DNA of 64,000 nt, taken from NCBI RefSeq assembly GCF_004310325.1, contig NZ_SIRT01000001.1, positions 372,001-436,000 of the forward strand. The letters are read 5' to 3'. Under the pieces are notes generated by a model. That model was not told the DNA's origin. It did no database searches and worked only from the letters and a program-made list of their open reading frames with translations. Both the position numbers and the translations under genes were made by a program. Shown one piece after another: positions 31,596 through 41,120 of the stretch (positions within the stretch are counted from its first letter, which is position 1; each line of letters opens with the position of its first letter). This stretch comes from Hyunsoonleella flava. GTDB taxonomy: Bacteria; Bacteroidota; Bacteroidia; Flavobacteriales; Flavobacteriaceae.

Positions 31596-33161
31596 CTAGT
31601 CGTCCTCAGGAAACGTAATATGCTGATAAGCCCCTATATCTGGGCTAGAAGTTCTATCAATATTTAAAATATCGGTAGGCACTTGAGAAGCAAATGTCAA
31701 ATTGCCCTGACCGTTTGCTGCAGAGTCATCACCTATAATGAGCATATTTAAACTGGGGTCTTTGAAATCTGGGTCTTGATTAAAAATTACATTTTCATAT
31801 TTTGATGCATCGTCAAAATCAAAATTTGGACCTGTAAAATTATCGTTTCTGTCATCAAAACGCACCAAGCAATTGCTCAATTTAAAATTAAAGCTCACGG
31901 CATCATCTTCTATTTCATCTAAAAGAAACTCTGGATTATCATTACCATAAATAATACAGTTATTAAAATTGGCTTCAATTAAGTCCGTTACTATGGCATT
32001 GTTATCGTCATCAACTAGAAAATTGTTTAACAATACTGATGGTAGTGGGCGAGGGCCATTTTCCCAATAATTGGTTAGCGTACAATGCGTAAAATTATAT
32101 TTACCTCCAAATGTAGCAGCCACGGCAGCTTGTCCTGCATTATGTACCACAAGGTTTTCTCCAGCTATTGACGTGCCTCTTCCTAAAATACCAAAACTAC
32201 CAGAATTGTATATTTGAGAATTGGTAATGGTGAGCTTATCGTTTGTTGCAGTGGCATCGCCATCGCATAAAATACCAACCAATGCATTTTTGATGGTTGT
32301 GTAATTAAAAGTATTATCCAAACTTCCGTCCAATAGCCAAATAGTGCCCCATTGTCCAGGTCTGTTCGCAAAACTTGGTTCTAGTCGGTCGCCTTCAAAA
32401 ATCACTTCATTATCGAGCGTTTCTTGGTCTGGACTAAAAGCACCATTTACATTTATAGATGCTCCAGATTGTACGATAATACCAGAATTATCATGAAAGT
32501 GTAGACGTGCACCAGCTTCAACAGTGAGTGTTTCTCCAGTAGGAACCGCTGCAAAACCATAAATCACATAGGGCTTTTCGTTAGTAAATATTAATTCTTC
32601 AGGTAAAAGTTCCCGCCCTTGTAAATCAGTTTCTACTTGCTCACCATCAATGTTAAGTGCTAAAGTTTCAACAATTTTTGTGGTATTGTCTCTATCGGGA
32701 AAAATAAAAATAGCGTCTTTAATTAGCGTAACCAATTCAACTTTTTGCATATTTCCTCCAGAATCGAATTCAATTTGGTCAGTATATAAATACTCCCCAT
32801 TAGGATTTGGGAAGTTGTTAATATCTACAGTGGTTTCAACAAAAATAAAGAGACTGTCTTTTGCTAATAACTCAATATTTTCAAATGTTTTTCCTGTAAG
32901 GCCATCCACACTCAAGCGGTATTGCGATGCATCTGCTAAACCTAACTTAACCGTCGGGATTAAAATATCTTCGTCGCTCCTGTTATATACCTTTAAATTA
33001 TAGGTACTAGAACTTATGTTGGTAAAAACGGTATCTAAGTACACGGTATCCCTCGAAAATTCTAGGTTACCAGTACTTGCAGAAAACTCAAAATCTTTTC
33101 TACAGGAACTCCAAAGTGTAATAAAACAAACGGCAACTAAAACATAGATATATCTCTTCAT
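31596..33161 (-). CDS. lipoprotein with right-handed beta-helix repeats
   Basis: 521 residues with a lipoprotein signal (CFITLWSSC, Cys20). Residues 28-150 resemble an Ig-like domain (FSRDTVYLDTVFTNISSSTYNLKVYNRSD). From about 225 to 480 there are parallel beta-helix coils with repeated N/G turns: LHFHDNSGIIVQSGASINVNG, LVGILCDGD, ITNSQIYNSGSFGILGRG, FTHCTLTNYW, ANFNNCIIYGN. Such helices often bind or cut polysaccharides, but no catalytic residues of lyase families can be assigned. The C-terminus, SSPDIGAYQH, is a motif common in choice-of-anchor/beta-helix proteins of this phylum. It is surface or periplasmic, with unknown function. Confidence 0.8.
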   Translation of the reverse strand: MKRYIYVLVAVCFITLWSSCRKDFEFSASTGNLEFSRDTVYLDTVFTNISSSTYNLKVYNRSDEDILIPTVKLGLADASQYRLSVDGLTGKTFENIELLAKDSLFIFVETTVDINNFPNPNGEYLYTDQIEFDSGGNMQKVELVTLIKDAIFIFPDRDNTTKIVETLALNIDGEQVETDLQGRELLPEELIFTNEKPYVIYGFAAVPTGETLTVEAGARLHFHDNSGIIVQSGASINVNGAFSPDQETLDNEVIFEGDRLEPSFANRPGQWGTIWLLDGSLDNTFNYTTIKNALVGILCDGDATATNDKLTITNSQIYNSGSFGILGRGTSIAGENLVVHNAGQAAVAATFGGKYNFTHCTLTNYWENGPRPLPSVLLNNFLVDDDNNAIVTDLIEANFNNCIIYGNDNPEFLLDEIEDDAVSFNFKLSNCLVRFDDRNDNFTGPNFDFDDASKYENVIFNQDPDFKDPSLNMLIIGDDSAANGQGNLTFASQVPTDILNIDRTSSPDIGAYQHITFPEDD

Positions 33162-33221
33162 TCAGCTAAAAATAAATATGGCTAAAAATATAACTTTTGA
33201 AAGGAACAATTATTATTGATT

Positions 33222-33977
33222 TTAGTTTTTTAAGTCCAAAGTATCCTTGGAAGCCTTGAATTCTTCGGTAATTTTTAAAAACTCTTTGCTCAAATTAACC
33301 ATTGAATCCAATAGAATGACCTTATTGGCTTCAGAACTGAGATTTTTATTCCAATATTGAGCCTCACAATAATCTAAGAATAAATGCGCATGTTCTTCTG
33401 GGATATTTAAATCTTGATTCAATAGTTTTAAACTAAATAGGTTGTCATGTTTTAAAAGGGAGTCTAAATCGTCATAAGTGACGAACTCAATAGGTTTAGG
33501 CTTATTCTTCTTTTTCAGCAACTTACGTATACTTTTAAAGAGTTTTTTAAAATTTACACCTTTATCATATTCAGATTCGTTCATGTACAATTGTAAGTTG
33601 TTTTTCATATCTCTTTCAAATGCTCTTTCAGCTTCCTGTGTATATTCAAGGGGGTTGAACTCTTCGTCATCATTACTAATTAAAACTTCACCTAATGCAT
33701 TAACCGACTTTCTTAATTCGAAAACTACAACATCATCAAAATCAGATTGCTTTAGTTGTATCATTTTGTTATGATGGAAGAGCGATTCAAATAAAAGAGT
33801 ATCGTTTACGACTGCCGAAATTGAGAAATCACCGTCATTATTAGTATAAGTCATTCTTTTTTGACTTACATTATAAACTTTTATGCCCTTAACTGTAGAT
33901 TCGCTGTCATAGACTTTTCCTTTGATATTTTGAGATATCAAGGTTAATGGAAACAGTAATAAAAGAAGATGTTTCAA
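33222..33977 (-). CDS. carboxypeptidase-regulatory-like domain protein, tandem paralogue A
   Basis: 251 residues starting at a TTG (33975-33977), with a signal peptide (1-15, ending LTLISQ). Residues 17-90 form a CarboxypepD_reg/CnaB-like sandwich (NIKGKVYDSESTVKGIKVYNVSQKRMTYTNNDGDFSIS), the domain often found before TonB receptors. The remaining 160 residues are charged and helical, including LNIPEEHAHLFLDYCE. It is clearly paralogous along its full length to the gene just upstream (34093-34845). The TTG start aligns with a TTG in the paralogue, which supports both. It is secreted; no biochemical role is known. Confidence 0.8.
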   Translation of the reverse strand: MKHLLLLLFPLTLISQNIKGKVYDSESTVKGIKVYNVSQKRMTYTNNDGDFSISAVVNDTLLFESLFHHNKMIQLKQSDFDDVVVFELRKSVNALGEVLISNDDEEFNPLEYTQEAERAFERDMKNNLQLYMNESEYDKGVNFKKLFKSIRKLLKKKNKPKPIEFVTYDDLDSLLKHDNLFSLKLLNQDLNIPEEHAHLFLDYCEAQYWNKNLSSEANKVILLDSMVNLSKEFLKITEEFKASKDTLDLKN

Positions 33978-34092
33978 TATAATAGTATTATCTACTTCAA
34001 ATTAAAAGATTTAATAAATGAAATCATCAGAATTAGCAGTATTTAACATTTAGAATAGTAATAGCTTTTAGATGGGGAAATTAGTACTGACT

Positions 34093-34845
34093 TTAATTTT
34101 TTAAGCCCAAAGTATCTTTTGATGTCTCAAAATCTTCTATAATTTTCAAAAATTCTTTACTGAAATTCACGAAAGAATCTAGCAGTACTACCTTCCTTTG
34201 CTCAGTAATTAAGATTTTATTTAAGTTTTTGGTTTCGCAATAATCTAAAAAAAGATGCGCATACTCTTCAGGGATATTCAAATCTTGTTTTAGCAATTTT
34301 AAATCGAACAAATCATCATTTTTAAAGAGAGAATCCAGATGTTTATAGGAGATATAAGTAATGGGCAAAGATTTATTTTTTCTTTTAAAAAGTTTTGCAA
34401 TTTTACGAGCTAGATATATGAAGTCAACCCCATATTTTGATACACTACCATATAAATGAGGATTATTTTTTCTATCGTTAGCGATAGAAAAACCTATTGC
34501 ATCTGTATATTCCACTTCGTTAAATTCCTTTGCCTTTTGATCCACTAGTAAGACTTCTCCAAGCTCATTGACTACTTTTTTCAATTCAAAGACTGCAATA
34601 TCTTCAAAATGAATTTCCTTTAATTTTATGTGTTTAGGATGATGGAAAAGCGATTCGAAGAAGAGCGTGTCATTGATGGATGCTGAAATTTCAAAATCAC
34701 CTTCATTACTTGTATAGGTTTTAAGTTTTTTGCTAATGTTATACACTTTTATTCCCTTAACGGTAGATGCATTATCGTAAACTATCCCCTTTATATTTTG
34801 AGAAAGAAGACTTAAGGGAAATAAAAACAAAATTAGATAACGCAA
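34093..34845 (-). CDS. carboxypeptidase-regulatory-like domain protein, tandem paralogue B
   Basis: A TTG at 34843-34845 aligns exactly with the TTG start of paralogue A and gives a signal peptide LRYLILFLFPLSLLSQ; an ATG 60 bases upstream is in frame but adds a polar, signal-breaking extension. From the TTG the length is 250 residues. The N-terminal beta domain (NIKGIVYDNASTVKGIKVYN...GDFEISASINDTLFFESLFHH) and helical C-terminal part (LKQDLNIPEEYAHLFLDYCE) parallel the downstream gene. The divergence is considerable, so the duplication is not recent. Short upstream similarity (TTTAATTTGAA) is also kept. Function is unknown. Confidence 0.78.
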   Translation of the reverse strand: MRYLILFLFPLSLLSQNIKGIVYDNASTVKGIKVYNISKKLKTYTSNEGDFEISASINDTLFFESLFHHPKHIKLKEIHFEDIAVFELKKVVNELGEVLLVDQKAKEFNEVEYTDAIGFSIANDRKNNPHLYGSVSKYGVDFIYLARKIAKLFKRKNKSLPITYISYKHLDSLFKNDDLFDLKLLKQDLNIPEEYAHLFLDYCETKNLNKILITEQRKVVLLDSFVNFSKEFLKIIEDFETSKDTLGLKN

Positions 34846-34957
34846 AGTTTGGTTGTATTTTATGCATTTCAAATTAAAGTATTTTAAGGTATTGACTTTG
34901 TGCAATTAAGATATTTTAACACCCATATTTAGCCAACTTTAACTTTTTCCATTAAAA

Positions 34958-34989
34958 AAAGCCTAACATTTATTATTCTGTTAGGCTTT
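34958..34989 (-). terminator. terminator of the gal operon
   Basis: AAAGCCTAACA (34958-34968) pairs with TGTTAGGCTTT (34979-34989); the A-run from 34954 gives a U-run on the minus strand. It begins 28 bases after galT. Confidence 0.85.
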
Positions 34990-35017
34990 AATTACATGAG
35001 TGTTGTCTGAGTTTATT

Positions 35018-36040
35018 TTACAATAATGCTTTAATCATTTTCACTGCACTTTCGGCTGTAATATCGCGTTGTGGCGTACCAAACATTTCATAGCCTACCA
35101 TGAATTTTTTAACTGTAGCGCTTCTCAACAATGGTGGGTAAAAACTCATGTGCCAATGCCAATGCTTATTATCATTTCCATTAGTAGGGCACTGGTGTAT
35201 TCCTGCGGAATATGGGAACGATGTATTGAATAGTTTATCGTATGCTTTTGTTAACACTGCGATAGCTTCGGCATATTGTAAAGTTTCCTCATCTGTCATG
35301 TCAGAAATACTGGAGATATGTCTCTTGGGGGCAATCATTGTCTCAAAAGGCCATACTGCCCAAAAAGGCACCAATACTACAAACTTATCGTTTTCAAAAA
35401 TAACTCGCTCTTGCTTTTCCAGTTCTTGAGCTAGATAATCTCCCAAAAGACTGCTTTTGTTTTTACTAAAGTAGTTTAATTGTTGTGTGTTTTTTTTATC
35501 AACTTCGTTTGGTAGTGTAGACTGACTCCATATTTGCCCGTGTGGGTGCGGATTACTGCAACCCATAACAGCACCTTTGTTTTCAAAGATTTGAACATAA
35601 TTGATTTTAGGGTTATCTCCCAATTCTTTATACTGTTCTTGCCATGCATAAACCACTTTTTGAATTTCGTTTGGCGACATATCTGCCAAACTTTTAGAAT
35701 GGTCTGGACTAAAACATATCACTTTACAGATTCCTGTTTCGCTCTCTGCAATAAGTAATCCGTCATTAAGTGAAAATGTTGGAGAATCGCTCTGTAATGC
35801 TGCAAAGTCGTTGGTAAAAATGAACACATCTTTATAGTCAGGATTTACCTCTCCATTAATACGTGTATTTCCTGCGCACAAATAACAACTTTTATCATAT
35901 GTTGGTCGCTTTTCATTATTCACTTCTTCATTTTGACCTTGCCAAGGGCGCTTTGCGCGATGCGGCGACACCAAAACCCATTCGCCCGTTAGGATATTAA
36001 AGCGTTTATGCGAATAGTCTTGTAAGTCTGTATTTTCCAT
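35018..36040 (-). CDS. galT: galactose-1-phosphate uridylyltransferase
   Basis: 340 residues, a HIT-superfamily enzyme of the Leloir pathway: UDP-glucose plus galactose 1-phosphate gives UDP-galactose plus glucose 1-phosphate. The active site is CSNPHPHGQIW with nucleophile His167. The zinc-binding CYLCAG (C52, C55) and the GWHWHMSF-like HWHWHMSFYPP segment are present. It is the last gene of the minus-strand run gntR-galM-galK-galT, 24 bases after galK, and is followed by a terminator. Confidence 0.95.
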   Translation of the reverse strand: MENTDLQDYSHKRFNILTGEWVLVSPHRAKRPWQGQNEEVNNEKRPTYDKSCYLCAGNTRINGEVNPDYKDVFIFTNDFAALQSDSPTFSLNDGLLIAESETGICKVICFSPDHSKSLADMSPNEIQKVVYAWQEQYKELGDNPKINYVQIFENKGAVMGCSNPHPHGQIWSQSTLPNEVDKKNTQQLNYFSKNKSSLLGDYLAQELEKQERVIFENDKFVVLVPFWAVWPFETMIAPKRHISSISDMTDEETLQYAEAIAVLTKAYDKLFNTSFPYSAGIHQCPTNGNDNKHWHWHMSFYPPLLRSATVKKFMVGYEMFGTPQRDITAESAVKMIKALL

Positions 36041-36064
36041 TTTTGTTTTACTCCGTTAGGTTTT

Positions 36065-37213
36065 TTATTCTACTAAGTGCGTTCCATCTGAAAGTTGGAC
36101 GAAATATACTGAACAGTCTTTGTCAAATTTTTTCTTATATGCTTTTGAGGCTGTTTCAGCAAAAGCCTTAGCTTCACTCTTGGCTACAAGGTTTATAGTA
36201 CAACCACCAAAACCACCACCCATCATTCTCGCACCTAATACATGCTTGTTTTTTCTGGCTTGCGCCACAAGAAAATCTAGCTCTTCGCAGCTCACTTTAA
36301 ACTGATTTGATAAACCGTCGTGCGATTGGTAAATTAGCTTTCCTAATTTTTCTAAATTACCATCCTCTATAGCTTTTGCAGCTTTTAGCGTTCTTTCATT
36401 TTCTTGAATTACATAAAGCGCTTTTTGGTAATTTGATGGTGTTACTTTACCCATTACAGTTTCCAAATCTGCTTCGGTAGCGTCTCTTAATGCTTTCACA
36501 CCTAACAACTCTGAAATACTTTCACATGCTGAACGTCTGTCATTATAAGCACTGTCCGATAAACTGTGCTTTACATTTGTGTTGATGAGCATTAATTGAT
36601 GATCCTTGAAGTTGATTTCGTAAGGTTTGGATTCGATAGTGCGACAGTCCAAGTGTAATGCGTTGTTTTCAATGCCAAACATACTTGCATATTGGTCCAT
36701 AATCCCGCATTTTACGCCCACATAATTATGCTCTGCCTTTTGTGAAATCAAAATCATTTCATGTTTTGAAAGCCCTAAGTCAAATAATTCATTTAAACCA
36801 AAAACAACACTGTTTTCTAGGGCAGCCGAAGAAGACATGCCAGCGCCTCCTGGAATATCACCTCTAAAGACAATATTAAAATCACCTACAATTATGTTTT
36901 TATTTTGAATTTCGGCAACCACACCGAAAACATAATTTTCCCAGCTCCCTTCTTTTGAAGGCTGGAGTTTATCTAATTCAAATTCAATAGTACTGTCCAA
37001 GTCTAGAGCAATTGCAGTGCAATGCCCAGAATCACTTTTCCCTATAGCAGCAGCGATACCTTTATCAACAGCAGCTGGAAACACAAATCCGTCGTTATAA
37101 TCCGTATGTTCACCAATAATATTTATTCTTCCTGGTGAGAAAACCATCAATGGTTGACTGTTGAATTTATCGATAAAAGTCTTTTTAACATCTTTAACTA
37201 ATGATGCATTCAT
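36065..37213 (-). CDS. galK: galactokinase
   Basis: 382 residues, GHMP kinase family. The galactokinase signature GRINIIGEHTDYNDGFVFP lies at residues 28-46; the ATP loop is PGGAGMSSSAALENS and the third motif GARMMGGGFGGCTINLV. It phosphorylates alpha-galactose at position 1, feeding GalT. It lies 18 bases downstream of the epimerase gene and 24 upstream of galT. Start ATG at 37211-37213. All family motifs are intact. Confidence 0.95.
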   Translation of the reverse strand: MNASLVKDVKKTFIDKFNSQPLMVFSPGRINIIGEHTDYNDGFVFPAAVDKGIAAAIGKSDSGHCTAIALDLDSTIEFELDKLQPSKEGSWENYVFGVVAEIQNKNIIVGDFNIVFRGDIPGGAGMSSSAALENSVVFGLNELFDLGLSKHEMILISQKAEHNYVGVKCGIMDQYASMFGIENNALHLDCRTIESKPYEINFKDHQLMLINTNVKHSLSDSAYNDRRSACESISELLGVKALRDATEADLETVMGKVTPSNYQKALYVIQENERTLKAAKAIEDGNLEKLGKLIYQSHDGLSNQFKVSCEELDFLVAQARKNKHVLGARMMGGGFGGCTINLVAKSEAKAFAETASKAYKKKFDKDCSVYFVQLSDGTHLVE

Positions 37214-37231
37214 AATCAGTTCAGTTTTAAT

Positions 37232-38122
37232 TTAGTTGTTTGATATTTTTACATTCCAGGTAATTTCATAAGATTCATTTGGGGGTAATGTTTGTAAACC
37301 AATCTTATTATTAAAACTATCGGAAACACCTGTTGTGGGTTCTATGGCTATAGTGTTTTTTCGGGGCGGTGTGTACGCTTGGATAAAGTTGTTATTACCA
37401 GTTGCATTAAATTTCAGGTTATATTTGGGCGTTTTGAATACCACTTCATCAGAATTTAGCATCCAGCAATCATCAAAAAACTCATCTCGAATTTTTATGG
37501 AAATATTCTCATGTATTGGAGTTGTACCAGTAGTTATATTACGGTCTCCTAAAATTATTTTTTCTTTGCAATTCATATTAAGAGTGCTTTCAAACAAGTT
37601 GTTGCTTGTAAAATAAGGATGCCAACCCACAGTAAATGGAAAGGGTTTTGTGTCTGTATTTTCTACATACATTTTTAAGTCTAAAGCAGTTTTGCTAAAG
37701 ATGTAGACTAATTTGATTTTAAAGGTGTAAGGAAATCCATCTATAAGTTCAGTCTGAATATATTGTAAAGCCACCATGGCATTTTTTTCTGTGGTATTTT
37801 CTTCTACAACTTCAAAGGTTTTATTAAAAACTAGACCGTGAAGTGCGTTTTGCTCATCTCTTACATTTATAGGAAATTCGTACTGACTGTCATTGAATGA
37901 ATAGATGCCGTCTTTTATTCTATTCGCAAAAGGAAACAAAATAGAGGAGGCGTAAGTAGTTGCGTAATCCAAAGGACTTAAATCTTGAATAATATTATGA
38001 TTATTTAAAGTCAATTCTTGAAGACTTGCACCTTTATCTAAATATATTTTACCATAAACAGAAGCGTCAGTGTTCGTTACTTCTAGAATGTTATCTTTAT
38101 TTACTAGTTTGATTGTGTACAC
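37232..38122 (-). CDS. galM: aldose 1-epimerase family protein
   Basis: 296 residues, a galactose mutarotase-like beta sandwich. Recognisable points are SSILFPFANRIKDGIYSFNDSQYEFPINV, NALHGLVFNKTFEVVEE (first catalytic His region), PFTVGWHPYFT (second His) and the late FIQAYTPPRKNTIAIEPTTGVSDSFNN with the Glu base. The enzyme speeds the beta-to-alpha change of galactose that galactokinase needs. It is shorter and more divergent than E. coli GalM, so the symbol is by role and context. The frame starts with GTG at 38120-38122, 11 bases after the regulator gene. Confidence 0.85.
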   Translation of the reverse strand: MYTIKLVNKDNILEVTNTDASVYGKIYLDKGASLQELTLNNHNIIQDLSPLDYATTYASSILFPFANRIKDGIYSFNDSQYEFPINVRDEQNALHGLVFNKTFEVVEENTTEKNAMVALQYIQTELIDGFPYTFKIKLVYIFSKTALDLKMYVENTDTKPFPFTVGWHPYFTSNNLFESTLNMNCKEKIILGDRNITTGTTPIHENISIKIRDEFFDDCWMLNSDEVVFKTPKYNLKFNATGNNNFIQAYTPPRKNTIAIEPTTGVSDSFNNKIGLQTLPPNESYEITWNVKISNN

Positions 38123-38133
38123 TATTTTAAACT

Positions 38134-39126
38134 TTAAAGTGAATTTCTAATTATAAGTCGGTTTTCATTTTCAATATTAGTATGCTGGTTGTTTTGAATC
38201 ATTTCGGCTAAACGTTTACCCATAGCTGTAAAATTAGTAGAAATAGTAGTGATGCCTCCTTCTACAATTTCCTTTAGTAAGGTGTCATTATATGAAATTA
38301 TCCCGATATCATCAGCTAAGAAAAATTTCATTGACTTCATCTTCTTAATTAATTGAAGTAGTTGCTTATCATCCGGAACAATATATAGATCGCCTTTTTC
38401 AATAGTTTTATCTTTAATAGAATCTAAAACTTCATATGGTATGATATGTTTTTCACAAAACTTAATAAAACCTTCTCTCATTCCCAAAGGCTGTTTTTCA
38501 GACGAGAAAATTAATAGCAACTTTTGATATTTTCTTATATACGAAATTGCCTTCTCTAGATTTGTACATATGTCTTTTTCAAAATTTTGATAAATACCGG
38601 AGTAATGCTTTAATGCTGCTGGCATTTGGTCTAGTATATAAACCCTATCATTTGGTAATCTCTTTAGCGTTTTTTCAGTACCCTTAAGGTTAGCTGGCAT
38701 TATGATATAATGATTATAATTCCCTATGTTATTTTCTATAATATTATTAAACACACGATAATTAAAATGATGAAAATAAATATCTACTTCAATACTATCG
38801 TTTAAATTCTTGATAAAGGCATTATACAAGTCTTCTTTAAAAGAATTTAATTCATCAAATAATAAAAACACTTTTTGTTTTACGCGGATATTTTCACTCG
38901 ATACATAATATCCTTTTCCAACTACAGATTGAATTACACCTCTGCTTTTTAGGTCGTTAAAAGCCATTAAAACCGTATCTCGAGATAAACTTTGTGCTTC
39001 TTTTATGCTATTTATAGAAGGTATTTGATCCCCTTTTTTTAATTCACCTTGAGAAATAGCTCTTTCAATTGAAAAAACTATCTGCTGATACTTTGGAGTG
39101 CTTATTTTATTATTGATTTTAATCAT
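38134..39126 (-). CDS. GntR family regulator with sugar-binding domain
   Basis: 330 residues. Residues 1-75 are a GntR winged helix (YQQIVFSIERAISQGELKKGDQIPSINSIKEAQSLSRDTVLMAFNDLKSRGVIQSVVGKGYYV). Residues 85-330 resemble a LacI-type periplasmic-binding domain (KVFLLFDELNSFKEDLYNAFIKNL ... IGIISYNDTLLKEIVEGGITTISTNFTAMGKRLAEMI). It is the first gene of the gal operon and faces the symporter gene across 147 bases that hold a perfect inverted repeat. It most likely represses both directions until galactose or a derivative binds. The inducer is inferred, not seen. Confidence 0.88.
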   Translation of the reverse strand: MIKINNKISTPKYQQIVFSIERAISQGELKKGDQIPSINSIKEAQSLSRDTVLMAFNDLKSRGVIQSVVGKGYYVSSENIRVKQKVFLLFDELNSFKEDLYNAFIKNLNDSIEVDIYFHHFNYRVFNNIIENNIGNYNHYIIMPANLKGTEKTLKRLPNDRVYILDQMPAALKHYSGIYQNFEKDICTNLEKAISYIRKYQKLLLIFSSEKQPLGMREGFIKFCEKHIIPYEVLDSIKDKTIEKGDLYIVPDDKQLLQLIKKMKSMKFFLADDIGIISYNDTLLKEIVEGGITTISTNFTAMGKRLAEMIQNNQHTNIENENRLIIRNSL

Positions 39127-39206
39127 TGTTGGTGTAAAAATACGAATAAATTTTGATAAAACCCTACCACACCCTACTAGTTGGGTTTTTTTATTTTTTG
39201 TCAGAT

Positions 39207-39226
39207 TTAAACCTTAATAGGTTTAA
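39207..39226. promoter_or_regulatory. candidate operator of the gal regulator
   Basis: TTAAACCT (39207-39214) and AGGTTTAA (39219-39226) form a perfect inverted repeat with a 4-base spacer, a usual shape for a dimeric GntR protein site. It covers the -33 region of the symporter promoter, a position that would block transcription. Confidence 0.5.
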
Positions 39227-39237
39227 CTTTAAATATA

Positions 39238-39245
39238 TATATTTG
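39238..39245 (+). promoter_or_regulatory. -7 promoter box of the sugar symporter gene
   Basis: TATATTTG, exact TAnnTTTG, 28 bases before the ATG at 39274. The palindrome at 39207-39226 sits where the -33 contact is expected. Confidence 0.55.
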
Positions 39246-39273
39246 ATGCTTTGATTAACCAAACTAAATAATT

Positions 39274-40920
39274 ATGAATTCAGGATTCGATACTTGGGAT
39301 TACGTAGTTTTTATTGCTTATGCCGTTTTAATTTTGGGTGTAGGCTTATGGGTCTCTAGGGATAAAAAAGGACATCAAAAGAATGCTGAAGATTATTTCT
39401 TAGCTAGCAAATCATTGCCATGGTGGGCTATAGGGGCTTCTCTTATTGCAGCTAATATATCAGCAGAACAATTTATAGGAATGTCTGGTTCAGGTTTTGC
39501 TTCTGGTTTAGCTATCGCCTCTTACGAATGGATGGCAGCTTTAACTTTAATAATTGTTGGTAAGTACTTTTTACCAATTTTTATAGAAAAAGGACTTTAC
39601 ACAATTCCAGAGTTTGTGGAAAAACGTTATTCTACTAATTTAAAAACTATACTTGCTGTATTTTGGATTGCACTATATGTTTTCGTTAATCTTACCACAG
39701 TTTTGTATTTAGGGGCTTTGGCATTGCAAACTATCATGGGAATACCTTTAATGTATGGTATTACTGGTTTGGCTCTGTTTGCTGCAGCATACTCACTATA
39801 TGGAGGATTGTCTGCAGTAGCATGGACAGACGTAATACAAGTAGTGTTCTTGGTACTTGGTGGTTTAGTTACCACATATCTTGCACTAAATACAGTTTCA
39901 GGTGGTGAGGGTTTTGTTGCTGGTTTAACTACCATCTATGATACTGTTCCAGAACGTTTTGAGATGATTTTAGATAAATCTAATCCAGAATATAAAAATT
40001 TGCCAGGTTTAGCTGTTCTTGTTGGTGGTATGTGGGTTGCTAACTTATATTACTGGGGTTTTAACCAATATATTATCCAAAGAACACTTGCAGCAAAATC
40101 TTTAAAAGAAGCACAGAAGGGTATTTTGTTTGCAGCATTTTTAAAATTGTTGATTCCATTAATTGTTGTAATACCTGGTATTGCCGCTTATGTTATTATT
40201 AATGATCCTGAACTACTTTCTAGTTTAGGAGATATTGCTTTGCAAAATTCTCCACTCGAAAAGAAAGATAATGCATACCCTTGGTTGTTGCAGTTTTTGC
40301 CAACTGGATTGAAAGGTGTTGCTTTCGCAGCACTTGCTGCTGCTATTGTGTCGTCTTTAGCCTCTATGCTAAACTCTACTTCTACCATTTTTACAATGGA
40401 TATTTATAAGCAATACATAAACAAAAATGCTAATGACAAAAAGACTGTAAATATAGGTAGATTATCTGCTGCTGCTGCCTTAATTATAGCATGTATTATG
40501 GCGCCTCTTCTAGGTGGCATTGATCAAGCTTTTCAATTCATTCAGGAATATACAGGTATTGTGAGTCCAGGAATTTTAGCGGTATTTCTTTTAGGGTTGT
40601 TCTGGAAAAAAACAACAAACAAAGCAGCTATAATAGGGGCACTAGCATCTATCCCAATTGCTATGTATTTTAAAGTTGCACCAAAAGGATGGTCAGATTC
40701 ACCAATATTTGTGGATGTGCCATTTATGGATCAAATGGGTTATACTTTACTTTTAACAATGGCAGTAATAGCCATCTGTAGTTACGTACAGCACAAAGGT
40801 GCTGATGATGAAAAAGGTATTCCTATTACAAGACAATTATTTAAAACATCACCATTGTTCAATATAGGGTCGTTTGCAGTGATGCTTATCCTTACGGTTT
40901 TGTATGCCTTATTTTGGTAG
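39274..40920 (+). CDS. sodium/sugar symporter, SSS family (SGLT-like)
   Basis: 548 residues with about 14 membrane helices. The start region WDYVVFIAYAVLILGVGLWVSR, the unwound helix 1 motif SLIAANISAEQFIGMSGSGFASGLAIASYEW, GLYTIPEFVEKRY and YSLYGGLSAVAWTDVIQVVFLVLGG closely resemble the Vibrio galactose transporter vSGLT. It carries galactose or glucose inward with sodium. It is divergent from the gal operon, so galactose is the likely substrate, passed on to mutarotase and galactokinase. A sodium-coupled carrier suits a marine habitat. It is monocistronic. Confidence 0.92.
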   Translation: MNSGFDTWDYVVFIAYAVLILGVGLWVSRDKKGHQKNAEDYFLASKSLPWWAIGASLIAANISAEQFIGMSGSGFASGLAIASYEWMAALTLIIVGKYFLPIFIEKGLYTIPEFVEKRYSTNLKTILAVFWIALYVFVNLTTVLYLGALALQTIMGIPLMYGITGLALFAAAYSLYGGLSAVAWTDVIQVVFLVLGGLVTTYLALNTVSGGEGFVAGLTTIYDTVPERFEMILDKSNPEYKNLPGLAVLVGGMWVANLYYWGFNQYIIQRTLAAKSLKEAQKGILFAAFLKLLIPLIVVIPGIAAYVIINDPELLSSLGDIALQNSPLEKKDNAYPWLLQFLPTGLKGVAFAALAAAIVSSLASMLNSTSTIFTMDIYKQYINKNANDKKTVNIGRLSAAAALIIACIMAPLLGGIDQAFQFIQEYTGIVSPGILAVFLLGLFWKKTTNKAAIIGALASIPIAMYFKVAPKGWSDSPIFVDVPFMDQMGYTLLLTMAVIAICSYVQHKGADDEKGIPITRQLFKTSPLFNIGSFAVMLILTVLYALFW

Positions 40921-40943
40921 ATCAATTTTTAAACAATCAAAAA

Positions 40944-40980
40944 AAATACCTCAAAAAACGATTCGTCAGTTAAGGTGTTT
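40944..40980 (+). terminator. possible terminator after the symporter gene
   Basis: AAATACCTCAA (40944-40954) pairs with TTAAGGTGTTT (40970-40980) with one mismatch and one G-T pair; the loop is 15 bases and only a short T-run follows, so support is weak. The rest of the gap to 41120 holds no supportable feature. Confidence 0.35.
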
Positions 40981-41120
40981 ATATAACAAGTATTATCGAT
41001 AGGTAGTTATAGCTTTCTATATAAAACTATCATAAAGTATTTTCCTCTTTTTTTTAAAAGTAGTATTTTGGCATGATTATTAATTACACATATGTAACAA
41101 TCGTGCTTAATTAATCCCCT

